64,000 nucleotides of DNA, from assembly GCA_946405135.1 (NCBI GenBank), contig CAMJGD010000008.1, positions 1 through 64,000 on the forward strand, read 5' to 3'. A program made the position numbers and the translations under genes. Positions 18,310-27,710 of the stretch are shown here, one piece after another. Every line of letters begins with the position of its first letter. The first letter of the stretch is position 1. The notes beneath the pieces were generated by a model, which worked only from the letters and a program-made list of their open reading frames with translations, searched no databases and had not been told where the DNA came from. This stretch comes from an uncultured Clostridiaceae bacterium. Lineage in GTDB: Bacteria; Bacillota; Clostridia; Clostridiales; Clostridiaceae.

Positions 18310-20044
18310 AGTGTATAGAGCCTCCTTCAAGAGCTAAAGCGGATTCATGTAAAGCTTCAGCTGTAGTTGGATGAGCATGAATGGTTTCAATTATATCACA
18401 GGCAGTTAAATTATTTTTTATAGCTAAAGCAACTTCTGCTATAAGGTCTGTAGCATGAGGCCCTATTATAGCTCCACCTATTATTTTTGAAGAGTTTTTA
18501 TCTTTTATTAATTTTACAAAACCTTCAGTCTCACCATAGGTTAATGCCTTTCCATTTGCAGCAAAAGGGAATTTGCCTACTTCAATTTCTATACCTTTGT
18601 TTAAAGCCTCTTTTTCAGATATTCCTACAGTGGCTATTTCAGGATGAGTGAATATGGCACCAGGCACTACACTGTAATCCATTATGGTTTCTTCTCCTAA
18701 TATATTTTTTACAGCCACTATGCCTTGATGAGATGCTACATGGGCTAGCTGCATTTTACCAGTAACATCACCTATAGCATATATATGATCTATATTAGTC
18801 TGCATTTTATTATTTACCTTTATAGCCTTTTTGTTATCTGTAAGTTCTATTTTTGCATTTTCAATACCTATGCCTTCAAAGTTTGCACATCTTCCTACAG
18901 CCATAAGTACTTTATTTGCAGATAAATACTTCTTTTCACCGTCTTTTTCAAATACTACAATGCATTTGTCAGCTTCTTCATTAAGAATCTCCTGAACTTT
19001 TGATCCAGTATATAATTTAATATTGCTGTCATAAGCAGCGGAAGATATTTCTTCAATGATATCCTCATCTAAATTAAATAGTATATTATTGAAATATTCT
19101 ACTACAGATACCTTTACCCCAAGTTTTGCATATATGAAGGCAAACTCCATACCTATTATACCTCCGCCTATGATAACCAGGCTTTCAGGAAGTTCTGAAA
19201 GTGATAAAGCTTCAGTACTTGTGATGACATGTTTGGAATCAGCGCCTTTTATTGGAAGCATTGAAGTTTTAGAACCTGTTGCAAGTATTATATTTTCAGC
19301 TTTTATAGTGATTTCATTTCTGCCTTCTTTAGCAAAAAGGGTATTTTCATCTAACAATTTACCTTCTGCTTTTACTATTCTTACACCATGCTTATTTAAA
19401 ATATATTCTATACCATTCCTTAAGTTTGAAACTACTTCATCTTTATGATAAATAACTTTTTTCATATCTACAGATACATTATCTGCATAAAGCCCAAATT
19501 TTTCAGCATTTTTAAGATTATCATAGACTTCAGCAGATCTTACTAAAGTTTTTGTAGGAATGCATCCAAAGTTTAGGCAGGTTCCTCCTAGATTTTCTTT
19601 TTCAATAAGTAAAACTTTTTTACCTCTTTTAGCGGCTTCTATGGCAGCTACATAACCTCCAGGACCTCCTCCTAAAATAGCAATATCACACTGAACAGTT
19701 TCTTTTTGAGGCTTTAAAAGTCCGCCAAAGTAGTTAAAGCCTGTACCCTTATTAGATGAAACTGTATTTAACTTTTCTTCTTTTTTAGACTCAGATTTTT
19801 CATTAACTAATTCTCCTTCTATTTCAGCTAAGGTGTCTCCTATCTTTACCTTTATTCCATCAGTTATTTTTAAAGTTTTAATAGTACCCTTATATATAGA
19901 TTTGACTTGAAAATTACCTTTGCTGCATTCTATATCAAACATTAAATCACCAGGATTAATGCTATCACCTTCATTTACATGTATCTTACAGACCTTACCT
20001 TCTTTAGCATGACCATTTAACTTATCTAAAATCATAGATATCAT
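18299..20044 (-). CDS. lpdA: Dihydrolipoamide dehydrogenase with N-terminal lipoyl domain
   Basis: The enzyme reoxidises or reduces lipoyl groups with NAD(H) through FAD and a redox disulfide. Residues 1-78 are a lipoyl domain with the modifiable lysine at about position 42 in IECSKGN. A linker follows, then the flavoprotein core from about 115: LGGGPGGYVAA, GGTCLNFGCIPTKT with both redox Cys, NAD site IIGGGIIGMEFA, AIGDV, and the C-terminal HAHPTTAE with the catalytic His. ATG 20044 is chosen for its spacing from ggagg; a GTG 15 bp upstream would swallow that site. It lies between the AhpD-like gene and lplA in one operon. No 2-oxoacid dehydrogenase or glycine-cleavage genes are nearby. Confidence 0.94.
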   Translation of the reverse strand: MISMILDKLNGHAKEGKVCKIHVNEGDSINPGDLMFDIECSKGNFQVKSIYKGTIKTLKITDGIKVKIGDTLAEIEGELVNEKSESKKEEKLNTVSSNKGTGFNYFGGLLKPQKETVQCDIAILGGGPGGYVAAIEAAKRGKKVLLIEKENLGGTCLNFGCIPTKTLVRSAEVYDNLKNAEKFGLYADNVSVDMKKVIYHKDEVVSNLRNGIEYILNKHGVRIVKAEGKLLDENTLFAKEGRNEITIKAENIILATGSKTSMLPIKGADSKHVITSTEALSLSELPESLVIIGGGIIGMEFAFIYAKLGVKVSVVEYFNNILFNLDEDIIEEISSAAYDSNIKLYTGSKVQEILNEEADKCIVVFEKDGEKKYLSANKVLMAVGRCANFEGIGIENAKIELTDNKKAIKVNNKMQTNIDHIYAIGDVTGKMQLAHVASHQGIVAVKNILGEETIMDYSVVPGAIFTHPEIATVGISEKEALNKGIEIEVGKFPFAANGKALTYGETEGFVKLIKDKNSSKIIGGAIIGPHATDLIAEVALAIKNNLTACDIIETIHAHPTTAEALHESALALEGGSIHFVS

Positions 20045-20122
20045 AATCATTACCTCCACGAAATTAGAAGGTAGTATGTGTTACTACCTTCCTGCTTTTA
20101 TTTCATATTAATTATATTTATA

Positions 20123-20476
20123 TTATTTAAAATCCTTTTCAAATTCATTTAAAGAGTCTTTAAGCAATGTTACACTGTATGCCATAGTTGGGCCGCCGCC
20201 GAAAGCAACTGAAACCATTGCAGCTTCCATTATTTCTTCACGAGTTGCACCAGCTTCTAAAGCTTTATATGTATGGAAAACTATACAGTATTCACATCTG
20301 TTGTATACTCCTATTGCAACACTTATTAGTTCTTTAACTTTAGTATCTAATTTTCCAGGAGCATAAGCAGCACCAAGCAGATTCATAAAAGCGCCTACTT
20401 GTTCTTCATTTGTTTGACCTACTTCTTCTAATCCTCCCATAAAAGCATTTAACATTTCTCTTGGATCTTTTGCCAT
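20123..20476 (-). CDS. AhpD-like carboxymuconolactone decarboxylase family protein
   Basis: The 117-residue all-helical protein has the AhpD-type redox centre: Glu49, Cys61, Cys64 and His68 (RCEYCIVFH). The spacing E-x11-C-x2-C-x3-H equals that of mycobacterial AhpD (E118, C130, C133, H137). AhpD takes electrons from a lipoyl domain reduced by dihydrolipoamide dehydrogenase and uses them against peroxides. Here the next two genes encode exactly such a lipoyl-LpdA fusion and a lipoate ligase, which supports a redox role over a decarboxylase role. The start has a strong ribosome site (aaggagg). Expression is probably controlled by the MarR protein encoded just upstream, through the palindrome at 20500-20526. 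Confidence 0.9.
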   Translation of the reverse strand: MAKDPREMLNAFMGGLEEVGQTNEEQVGAFMNLLGAAYAPGKLDTKVKELISVAIGVYNRCEYCIVFHTYKALEAGATREEIMEAAMVSVAFGGGPTMAYSVTLLKDSLNEFEKDFK

Positions 20477-20499
20477 TTTAAAATCCTCCTTAAAATAAA

Positions 20500-20526
20500 T
20501 TGCTGTACTAATAATTAGTATAGCAA
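20500..20526. promoter_or_regulatory. Palindromic operator, likely MarR binding site
   Basis: ttgctgtactaat and attagtatagcaa are inverted copies with one mismatch around a single central base. The palindrome covers the -10 element of the minus-strand promoter for the AhpD-like/lpdA/lplA operon and lies just downstream of a marR gene, so auto- or cross-repression is likely. Confidence 0.8.
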
Positions 20527-20545
20527 CTATTTATAGAAAATACAA
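20517..20545 (-). promoter_or_regulatory. SigA-type promoter for the AhpD-like/lpdA/lplA operon
   Basis: On the minus strand, -35 TTGTAT (20545-20540) and -10 TATACT (20522-20517) are 17 bp apart. The palindromic operator overlaps the -10. Confidence 0.75.
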
Positions 20546-20574
20546 CATATATTTTATGAAAAAAGTAGATAATA

Positions 20575-20997
20575 TTAGTTAATATTATCTACCATCTGCT
20601 TTAATACTTTCTTAAATGTTTCCATATCTTTTTCTGATATGTTACTAGAAAATATATTACTCATTTTTTCTCCCTCTGGCATAAGGTCTTTCCATAAATC
20701 CTTTCCTTTTTCAGAGAGTACTATATTAAATATTCTTCTATCTTTAGAATCTTTAACTCTTTCTACTAAACCTTCTTTCTCCATTCTATCTATAAGCCTG
20801 GCTACTGTAGAAGGTTTACTGTCTAGTTTTTCTGAAAGCTCATTTTGCGTAAGGCTGCCGTATTTATAGAGATAATACATGGTAATCCATTGAACTCTTG
20901 TAGTTCCAAGAGGAATGAGTCTGGAATTAAATGCCTCAGCTAGCTTTTTTGCCTCTTTATTGGTTATGAAACCTACACAACTATCAAGATCGAACAA
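20575..20997 (-). CDS. MarR family transcriptional regulator
   Basis: This is a winged-helix repressor of about 140 residues. The DNA-binding part is clear: LTQNELSEKLDSKPSTVARLIDRMEKEGLVERV, then the wing with DSKDRRIFNIVLSEKGK. The single Cys close to the N-terminus (LDSCVGF) could act as a redox sensor as in OhrR-type MarR proteins, although this is only suggestive. TTG 20997 is favoured because gaggtg lies 6 nt upstream; the ATG at 21021 is upstream of that site. It precedes the AhpD-like operon in the same orientation. A near-perfect palindrome between them is the likely operator. Confidence 0.9.
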   Translation of the reverse strand: MFDLDSCVGFITNKEAKKLAEAFNSRLIPLGTTRVQWITMYYLYKYGSLTQNELSEKLDSKPSTVARLIDRMEKEGLVERVKDSKDRRIFNIVLSEKGKDLWKDLMPEGEKMSNIFSSNISEKDMETFKKVLKQMVDNIN

Positions 20998-21154
20998 AAT
21001 TAACACCTCTTTTAAGAACATTTGATTTGTTTATTTTTATTATACACTAATTTTAAAATCAATATTAAATCATTTTCTGTGCTATAATGATATTATAAAT
21101 TTTGAAGATAATCAATATAATAGAGTGGCAATAAGAATAGTAAGGAGGGATCGT

Positions 21155-21688
21155 ATGAAAATTACTATTACGGGAGACTTATATAGTGGTAAAACCAGCT
21201 TATCAAAAAAGTTATGTGACTATTATAAGCTTAAGTTTTATAGTGTAGGTATATTGATGAGAAAAAATGCGGAAGAGCTTGGTATGACTATAACAGAATA
21301 TAACAAGTATATGGAAGAAAATAAACTTGATTATGTAATAGATGAACATACAAGGAATATAGGTAAAGACGAGGATGACTTTATATTTGATGCCAGACTT
21401 GCTTGGCATTTCATAAATGATAGTATAAAAATATATCTAAAAGTAAGTGAAGAAGAAGCGGCAAATAGGGCATTAAAAGATAAACGAGGAACCTCTGAAA
21501 CTTACAATTCTATGGAGGAAGCAAAGAAAAACATATTAAAGAGATCCAGTCTTGAAAGAAAACGATTTATAGAGATTTATGGAGTGGATATATATAACTT
21601 ACATAATTATGATATGATAATTGATACCAGTATAATTGATGAAAAAGAGGTATTTGAAAAGATAGTGGAATATATTGATAAAAAATAA
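21155..21688 (+). CDS. Cytidylate-kinase-like P-loop kinase
   Basis: The product (about 177 residues) has a Walker A loop in ITITGDLYSGKTSLSKKL at its N-terminus. The rest resembles the cytidylate kinase-like group: KFYSVGILMRKNAEELGMTI, then a D-x-x-T-R-N stretch, an FDARLAW segment and a LID with KDKRGTSETY. It probably phosphorylates a nucleotide or a related small molecule. It is not the housekeeping Cmk. ATG 21155 is chosen from aaggagg 6-8 nt upstream. A strong terminator follows, so it is not part of the germination operon. Confidence 0.75.
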   Translation: MKITITGDLYSGKTSLSKKLCDYYKLKFYSVGILMRKNAEELGMTITEYNKYMEENKLDYVIDEHTRNIGKDEDDFIFDARLAWHFINDSIKIYLKVSEEEAANRALKDKRGTSETYNSMEEAKKNILKRSSLERKRFIEIYGVDIYNLHNYDMIIDTSIIDEKEVFEKIVEYIDKK

Positions 21689-21689
21689 T

Positions 21690-21729
21690 AAAAGAGAGAT
21701 TACTAAAAGCATAAGTAATCTCTCTTTTA
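21690..21729. terminator. Perfect 14-bp terminator hairpin
   Basis: aaagagagattact (21691-21704) pairs with agtaatctctcttt (21714-21727). A-rich and T-rich flanks suggest function in both directions. Confidence 0.85.
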
Positions 21730-21810
21730 TTATTTATATCAGTAAATTTTGTTTTTTTGAGAATATAAATCTAAAAAATGCAAAAAATACAGCATAAAGA
21801 AGGTGATAAT

Positions 21811-23295
21811 GTGGATAGTTGCAGTCTTGATGAAAATATACAGATTTTAAAAGCAGGGGTGGGACCTAAAAACTCTGTAGTAATAAGGCATTTTTATATA
21901 GGAATAGATGAGCCTTTAGATGCAGCCATAGTATATGTAAATGCTATGGCAGATAAAACTATAATAGACAGAGATGTATTGAATCCTTTAATGCTGCATG
22001 TAAATGAAAATTTAACAGGAAAGCCTGAAGTTTTAGATTATATATCTAAAAGATTTATATCTATGAGTAATACTAAGGTTGAGAAAGATATATTTAGTAT
22101 GATAGACAGCATTAAAAGAGGAAAGACTGTACTGCTTGTAAATGGAGCTGAAGATGGAATCATATTAGATACTACCGGTGGAAATTACAGGGCGGTAATG
22201 GAACCTGAAAATGAATCTTCGATAAGAGGTAAAAGAGAAGGATTTGTAGAAAATCTGGAAACCAATATTTCCATGATAAAAAGGAGTGTAAAAGATAATA
22301 ACCTCACTATAGAGATAATTACAGTGGGAAGGCGCTCTCAATCAGATATAGCCTTAATATATGTAGATAATATTGCAGATAATAATGTGTTAGAAGAAAT
22401 AAAAAGCAGAATAAATGCTTTGGATATAAGAGGACCTTTTTCTGCTGGTGAGCTAGATCAGCTTATAGAGGGAAATACTTATACTGTTTTCCCGCAAGGT
22501 TATTCTACAGAAAGGGTTGATGTAGCTACAGCAAACATGATGGAGGGCAGAATTATCATAATGGTAGAAGGTTATTCTGTAGTTCTTGTAGTACCTTCAC
22601 AATTTGTTGAGTTTTTTCAAGCTGTTGAAGATTATAACCAAAAAACCATAGGTGCCTCTTTTGTTAGATTGTTAAGATTTTTTGCAGCTTTTACAGTTAT
22701 ATCTTTACCAGCCATTTATTTAACTTTGCTCAAATTCAATTCAGAGCTAATACCTATAAAATTCATAAGTCCTATAGTTCAATCTAGAGTGGGTATAGCC
22801 TTAACCCCATTTTTGGAGATACTATCTATGGAAATAGTGGTAGAACTGTTAAGGGAAGGAGGACTGAGGCTTCCGTCAAAGGTAGCACAAACTCTGAGCT
22901 TAGTAGGCGGTATTATCATAGGTGATACTGCAGTAAAATCGAAAGTGGTAAGCCCCACTACTTTACTGGTGGTAGGCATTACGGTAGTTTGTACATTTTT
23001 GATACCTAATTATGATATGTCGCTAGCTATAAGAATATTAAGATTTCCAATGCTGATGCTGGCAGATGTTATGGGAATATTCGGTATAGCTGTAGGCTGG
23101 TTTTTGATAATAGTTCATCTAGCTTCTTTAAATAGTTTTGGTGTACCTTATTTTGAAATTCACAGCAGCGATTTAAAGGACTTTTTTATAAGGGCACCAC
23201 TTTGGAAAATGAATAAAACACCTGCTTCCATACCCACTCCCGATAATATAAGACAAAAAGATACTGGTGGAAGCTGGAGAAATAAAAATGAATAA
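21811..23295 (+). CDS. Spore germination receptor A subunit (GerA family)
   Basis: A subunits sit in the spore inner membrane and, with B and C subunits, respond to nutrient germinants. The product has a long N-terminal hydrophilic domain (about 1-270) and a membrane domain of four to five helices (about 275-430), with the family stretches GPFSAGELDQLIEG, FPQGYSTERVD, SLPAIYLTL and GIALTPFLEILSMEI. GTG 21811 is chosen because aaggtgat lies just upstream; an ATG at 21778 has no ribosome site. It is the first gene of a seven-cistron A-B-C-B-C-C-B operon. Forespore SigG control is expected from the family, but I could not identify a clear promoter. Confidence 0.93.
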   Translation: MDSCSLDENIQILKAGVGPKNSVVIRHFYIGIDEPLDAAIVYVNAMADKTIIDRDVLNPLMLHVNENLTGKPEVLDYISKRFISMSNTKVEKDIFSMIDSIKRGKTVLLVNGAEDGIILDTTGGNYRAVMEPENESSIRGKREGFVENLETNISMIKRSVKDNNLTIEIITVGRRSQSDIALIYVDNIADNNVLEEIKSRINALDIRGPFSAGELDQLIEGNTYTVFPQGYSTERVDVATANMMEGRIIIMVEGYSVVLVVPSQFVEFFQAVEDYNQKTIGASFVRLLRFFAAFTVISLPAIYLTLLKFNSELIPIKFISPIVQSRVGIALTPFLEILSMEIVVELLREGGLRLPSKVAQTLSLVGGIIIGDTAVKSKVVSPTTLLVVGITVVCTFLIPNYDMSLAIRILRFPMLMLADVMGIFGIAVGWFLIIVHLASLNSFGVPYFEIHSSDLKDFFIRAPLWKMNKTPASIPTPDNIRQKDTGGSWRNKNE

Positions 23296-24373
23296 TGCCC
23301 ATAGAAGACTATTAAATGAAAATGAATTTCTATTTTTATTAGTAGGAAGTGTGGTGGGTATAGGTATTATAAGCATTCCAAATGAAATAGCAAAATTAGC
23401 TTATGAAGATGCTTGGATATCTGTTTTACTAGGTATGGTATATCCTATGTACATTGTACTTTTAGGAAGTTTTATGAGTAAAGTATTTCCTGAAAAGAAT
23501 ATTTTAGTTTTAAGCAAAGAGTACTTAGGAAAAACTTTAGGAACTATTTTTAATGCGGTATTCTTCAGTTTTTTTATATTTATAGCATCTTCTATAGTTT
23601 CAGGGTACAGCAATATGATTACAACCTTTATTGTAGCTAATTTAAGCCCCATTACTATAATTGCTATAGTTACATTGCTTGGAACCTATACAAGTACAAA
23701 AGATATTAAAGTATTAGGCCAAATAAGTATAATTATATTTTTTATAACCATATTGATGTTTATATCCCCGGCTAATGGTATTAATGCAGGAACCATAAAA
23801 AATATTTATCCCATACTAAAGAATGGTATAAAACCAGTGATAAAAGCTGTTGGAGATACTATATTTGCATATGCAGGCATAGAAACTATGCTTATTATTT
23901 ACCCTAGCGTAAAGAACAAAAATAGAATATTAATAACTTCCATAAAAAGTGTATTAATTATAGCATTGTTATACACTTGGGCTACTTTTATTACCATAGT
24001 TTATCTGGGAGCAGATGTAGTAATAAAAAGCTATTGGTCTTTTTTATTATCTATAGAAAGTTTGTCTATATCTATAGTAAACAATTTTAGATATATATTT
24101 ATGTTGTTTTGGGGACTGATTGTATTTAAAACCATGTCAAACTATTATTTTATAGCAGTTACTATATTAAATGACATGTTTAAAAAAGCAGATATAAAGA
24201 TGCTTTCTCTTATTATAGCTCCTCTTATATTTTTTGTTGCTTTATATGAAGGCAATGTAGTAAAACGAAGTACCATAATAAGTAAGGTTATAGTTTTTTA
24301 TATTATATTTAACCTAATTTATGTCTCATTGATATCCTTGCTAATACTTTTAAAAAAGGATGAAAAAAATTGA
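23288..24373 (+). CDS. Spore germination receptor B subunit (GerAB family)
   Basis: The roughly 361-residue integral membrane protein, with about ten helices, belongs to the APC-superfamily spore permeases thought to bind the germinant. The start region ENEFLFLLVGSVVGIGIISIPN is typical of the group, as are the DAWISVLLGMVYPMY and VFPEKN segments. ATG 23288 overlaps the last codons of the A subunit and has a ggag site. It is the intact first of three B genes in this operon and pairs with the following C gene. Confidence 0.92.
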   Translation: MNNAHRRLLNENEFLFLLVGSVVGIGIISIPNEIAKLAYEDAWISVLLGMVYPMYIVLLGSFMSKVFPEKNILVLSKEYLGKTLGTIFNAVFFSFFIFIASSIVSGYSNMITTFIVANLSPITIIAIVTLLGTYTSTKDIKVLGQISIIIFFITILMFISPANGINAGTIKNIYPILKNGIKPVIKAVGDTIFAYAGIETMLIIYPSVKNKNRILITSIKSVLIIALLYTWATFITIVYLGADVVIKSYWSFLLSIESLSISIVNNFRYIFMLFWGLIVFKTMSNYYFIAVTILNDMFKKADIKMLSLIIAPLIFFVALYEGNVVKRSTIISKVIVFYIIFNLIYVSLISLLILLKKDEKN

Positions 24374-25488
24374 AAAGAAAAAAGTTTTTAATATATTTAA
24401 TTTGGATTTTCATTATAGGACTTTTGATAAATACTTTAGCAACTATAAAAAAAATACCTATAGAAGATGTAGAGATTATAACAGCACTTGGCTACGATAT
24501 AGATAAAATAAGTGAAAATGAAATCCAATACAGATTCCCCTTTGAAGCTTATGTTTTTTCTCCTGATGGTTCTAAAAGCAGTATTGTGAAAGAAGGAAGA
24601 GGATTAACTCCAGGAAAGGTTTTGGAAGATAGGCAAAAATATTTAGATAAATTTTATATAAGAGGTATGGAAATTATATTTGTAGTAGGTGAAAAATATG
24701 CAGCTTATGGTATAAAGCCCCTTATCGAAGATAAATCAAGAAATCATGCTACCAATGATATGGCCTATGGTATGGTATACGATGGTAATGTAAAAGAACT
24801 TTTAAGTGCTAAAAAAGAGGGATATTCCAATATATCTGAATATCTTTATAGTCTTATAAAAAATAGTGAAGGTAATAACTTTTTTTCACATAATTATAAG
24901 GGAATTGATGTTTATACAAGAGCAGGTTATGAAGGCAGAAGAATTGCATTACCCTATATAGAAAAGAAGAAGGAAGATATGGAAATTACTGGGATTGCCA
25001 TATTTGAAAAAGATAAAATGGTGACAAAACTGGATATGAAGGACACTAAAATATTTAATATGCTGAGAGAAGATAAAGTGAAGGGAATAGTGTCTATAAA
25101 AAATAGTACTAAAGAATATGTAGATTTTCATGCTTTAAGTAAGAGAAAGGTTAAATGCAATAAAAAAGGTGATAAATATGATTTTACAATATATTTGGAT
25201 TTAAAAGGAGACTTAATTGATAATACCATGTATAAAGATTTAGATAAAAACTTAGATATACAGAAAAAAGTGGAAAAAGAATTTGAAAAAGAAATAGAAA
25301 AGTCCTGTAAGGAATTTATAAGTAAGATGCAAAATCAGTATAAGCTTGATCTAATAGATCTTGGAAGGGTAGCAGCTTATAAATATGGCAGGAGAACAGG
25401 AGTGGACTGGAATAAAGTTATTGCTAATTCTAATATAGACGTAAAAGTTAAAGTATCCATTGTAGATCAGGGAAGAGGAGACTATTAA
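24370..25488 (+). CDS. Spore germination receptor C subunit (GerAC family), no lipobox
   Basis: The 372-residue C subunit starts from TTG 24370, overlapping the previous stop by four bases. It has one N-terminal hydrophobic segment (residues 6-25) and the usual GerC pattern: IEDVEIITALGYDID, GRGLTPGKVLEDRQKYLDK, and a C-terminal DLIDLGRVAAYKYGR. Most GerC proteins are lipoproteins, but there is no Cys in or near the N-terminal segment. This one therefore seems held by a membrane anchor instead. The two other C subunits in the operon share this feature. Confidence 0.9.
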   Translation: MKRKKFLIYLIWIFIIGLLINTLATIKKIPIEDVEIITALGYDIDKISENEIQYRFPFEAYVFSPDGSKSSIVKEGRGLTPGKVLEDRQKYLDKFYIRGMEIIFVVGEKYAAYGIKPLIEDKSRNHATNDMAYGMVYDGNVKELLSAKKEGYSNISEYLYSLIKNSEGNNFFSHNYKGIDVYTRAGYEGRRIALPYIEKKKEDMEITGIAIFEKDKMVTKLDMKDTKIFNMLREDKVKGIVSIKNSTKEYVDFHALSKRKVKCNKKGDKYDFTIYLDLKGDLIDNTMYKDLDKNLDIQKKVEKEFEKEIEKSCKEFISKMQNQYKLDLIDLGRVAAYKYGRRTGVDWNKVIANSNIDVKVKVSIVDQGRGDY

Positions 25489-25511
25489 TTAAAAGAAAGG
25501 TAGCAGGCATT

Positions 25512-26611
25512 ATGGATTTAGAAAAAAATAATATGATTACTCCTTCAGAATTTGTATGTATTCTTATAGCCATAACTATAAATGAAAGTGTGGCAGGATT
25601 ACCTAACTATCTTGTAGAGGAATGTAAGCAAGATGCCTGGATAGCAGCTTTACTAGGGATGATATATCCTGTATATGTCATTTTAATAGCTATTTATATT
25701 AGCAGTAAACACCCTGATAAAAATATATTGCTTTTAAGTAAAATGTATTTTGGGAAGATAATAGGAGGTATATTAAATTTCTTATTCTTTATCAGCTTTT
25801 TTTATCTTTGCTGTCCTTTTTACCTATAAATGCCAATATATTCAAAACCTATGTAATACCATTTATGTCTTATACAAAGATTTATATTGTAGTTTTATTA
25901 GTAGGAATGTATGTGGGGATGAAAGGATTAAGAGTTTTAGGTAAGGTAAGTATATTTAATTTTTATATAATGGTTTTTATAATTCTTTCCTCCTTACTGG
26001 TCTTTAGGGCAGAAGGAAGCATAAAAAACTTAACTCCTGTACTTCAATCTGATATATCTTCTATATTAAAAGGCAGCCTAAGAACTGTTTATGATTACAG
26101 CGGACCAGAATTTATTTTTTTAATATATCCTTTTATAGTAGATAAATCAAAAATAAAAAGTTCTTCTTTAAAATTTTTATTTTTCTCATGTTTTGTGTTT
26201 GAATGGGTGGTGGTTCTTTCCATTTATCATCTTGGGGTGGATATAATACCAAAAACTCTATGGGCTTTTTTTTATACCACAGAAGCTATAAGAATAGGAA
26301 TAATAAATAATTTTAGATATATACTGATATTTTTTTGGATACTAATAGGGCTTAAAAGTGTAGCATTACTTTATTACATATGTGTTTTTATACTAAAGGA
26401 TAATTTTAATATAAAGAAAGAATTTTATATTTATCTGATTTTAGGTATAATTGCTTTTATCATTGTGACAAAGTATTACAAAAACAGACTTGTGAGAAAT
26501 AATATATTGTATATAACCTCACCCTTAAGTACCATATATAATTTAATATACTGCACTTTAATTGCACTATTTATATTTTTTAAGAAGGATGATCTAATTG
26601 AACAAAAGTAA
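25512..26611 (+). pseudogene. Second germination B subunit (GerAB family), broken by a 1-nt frameshift
   Basis: Two overlapping frames (25512-25829 and 25808-26611) together make one GerAB protein. The break is at a run of seven T (25797-25803). Adding one T joins the frames as ISFF-LSLLSFLPINANIFK. This gives exactly the same number of residues (25 from that Ile to the conserved PF) as the third B subunit of this operon. Everything else, including NESVAGLPN, DAWIAALLGMIYPVY and the later helices, is intact. A recent mutation, a reversible homopolymer length change or a sequencing error are all possible. Downstream genes still have their own starts. Confidence 0.88.
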
Positions 26612-27710
26612 AAAGTACCTAATTTTTTTAATAAGTATTTTTACAGCAGTATTTTTAATGAAACCTGATACAAAAACCAATTATATAGAGGAACTAGAAA
26701 TTTCTGTGGGTATAGGATATACCATTAATGAGCAGGATAAATCGCTTTTCTATGGAGTTCCTATAGATTCTATAATGTTTAAAGAAGATGGAAAAAATGT
26801 AAGTGTTATACGTAAAGGCACTTCAGAAACTATTGGACTTACGAGGGATGATAGACAAAGAAAATCTGATAAAAAGTTTTTTCTTGGAACAGAAAGATTA
26901 TATATTATAGATGAAAAAATTGCATCCTTTGGAATAGAACCCATAATAGATATACTTTTTAAAAATCCAGCAGTTAATGATAATGGATATGTTGTTGTGT
27001 CTAAAGGAAATCCTGAAGAGTATCTTAAAAAGAATATTGAAGGTTATAACGCACCTGCAGAGTATATAGAAGGTATGATAAAAAATGCATCAGGTTATAA
27101 TTTTTTTAGTAAAAATTATGATTTAAGAAATGCATATTTGTCTATAGGCTCTGAAGGAAGGAATTTAGCCTCTCCTTTCATAGAACTTAAAGAAGATGGT
27201 TTTCAAATTACAGGAATGGCCATGTTCGATGAAGATAAGCTATCCTATATAATTCCTATAGATGAAGCGAGAGTATTAAATCTTTTGAGAGAAAACGATG
27301 CAAAAGGTATGCTAACTATACAGAAAAATTCAAATGAGTACATAAATTTTGATTCTGCTAGTAAAAGAAAAGTAAAATGCAAAAAGCAAGATGGCAAATA
27401 TAAATTTACCATAGATCTAAATATAAAAGGTGAAGTGGTAAATAATAAGTTATATCCTAACTTGGCTGCAGATACAGAGCAGGGGAAAAAATTTGAGAAG
27501 GATATGGAAAATCAGGTAGAAGCTATGTGCAATGACTTTGTTAAAAAGATGCAGAATGTATATAAAAAAGATTTTTTAAATTTAGGAAGTGTAGCTGTAG
27601 CCAAGTATGGAAGAGGGACAGGAGTAAATTGGAATGAAGTAGTATCAAACTCTGATATAGAAATAAAAGTTAAAGTACATTTAGATAAGATAGGAAGAGG
27701 AGAGTATTGA
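26598..27710 (+). CDS. Spore germination receptor C subunit (GerAC family), second copy
   Basis: The 370-residue protein begins at TTG 26598, overlapping the end of the broken B gene. A hydrophobic segment (residues 8-22) is followed by EELEISVGIGYTIN, SETIGLTRDDRQRKSDKKF, ASPFIELKEDGFQITGMAMF and a C-terminal NLGSVAVAKYGRGTG, all matching its two neighbours. There is no lipobox Cys. Its natural B partner upstream is frameshifted, which may leave it without a cognate permease unless it assembles with another B subunit of the operon. Confidence 0.88.
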   Translation: MNKSKKYLIFLISIFTAVFLMKPDTKTNYIEELEISVGIGYTINEQDKSLFYGVPIDSIMFKEDGKNVSVIRKGTSETIGLTRDDRQRKSDKKFFLGTERLYIIDEKIASFGIEPIIDILFKNPAVNDNGYVVVSKGNPEEYLKKNIEGYNAPAEYIEGMIKNASGYNFFSKNYDLRNAYLSIGSEGRNLASPFIELKEDGFQITGMAMFDEDKLSYIIPIDEARVLNLLRENDAKGMLTIQKNSNEYINFDSASKRKVKCKKQDGKYKFTIDLNIKGEVVNNKLYPNLAADTEQGKKFEKDMENQVEAMCNDFVKKMQNVYKKDFLNLGSVAVAKYGRGTGVNWNEVVSNSDIEIKVKVHLDKIGRGEY

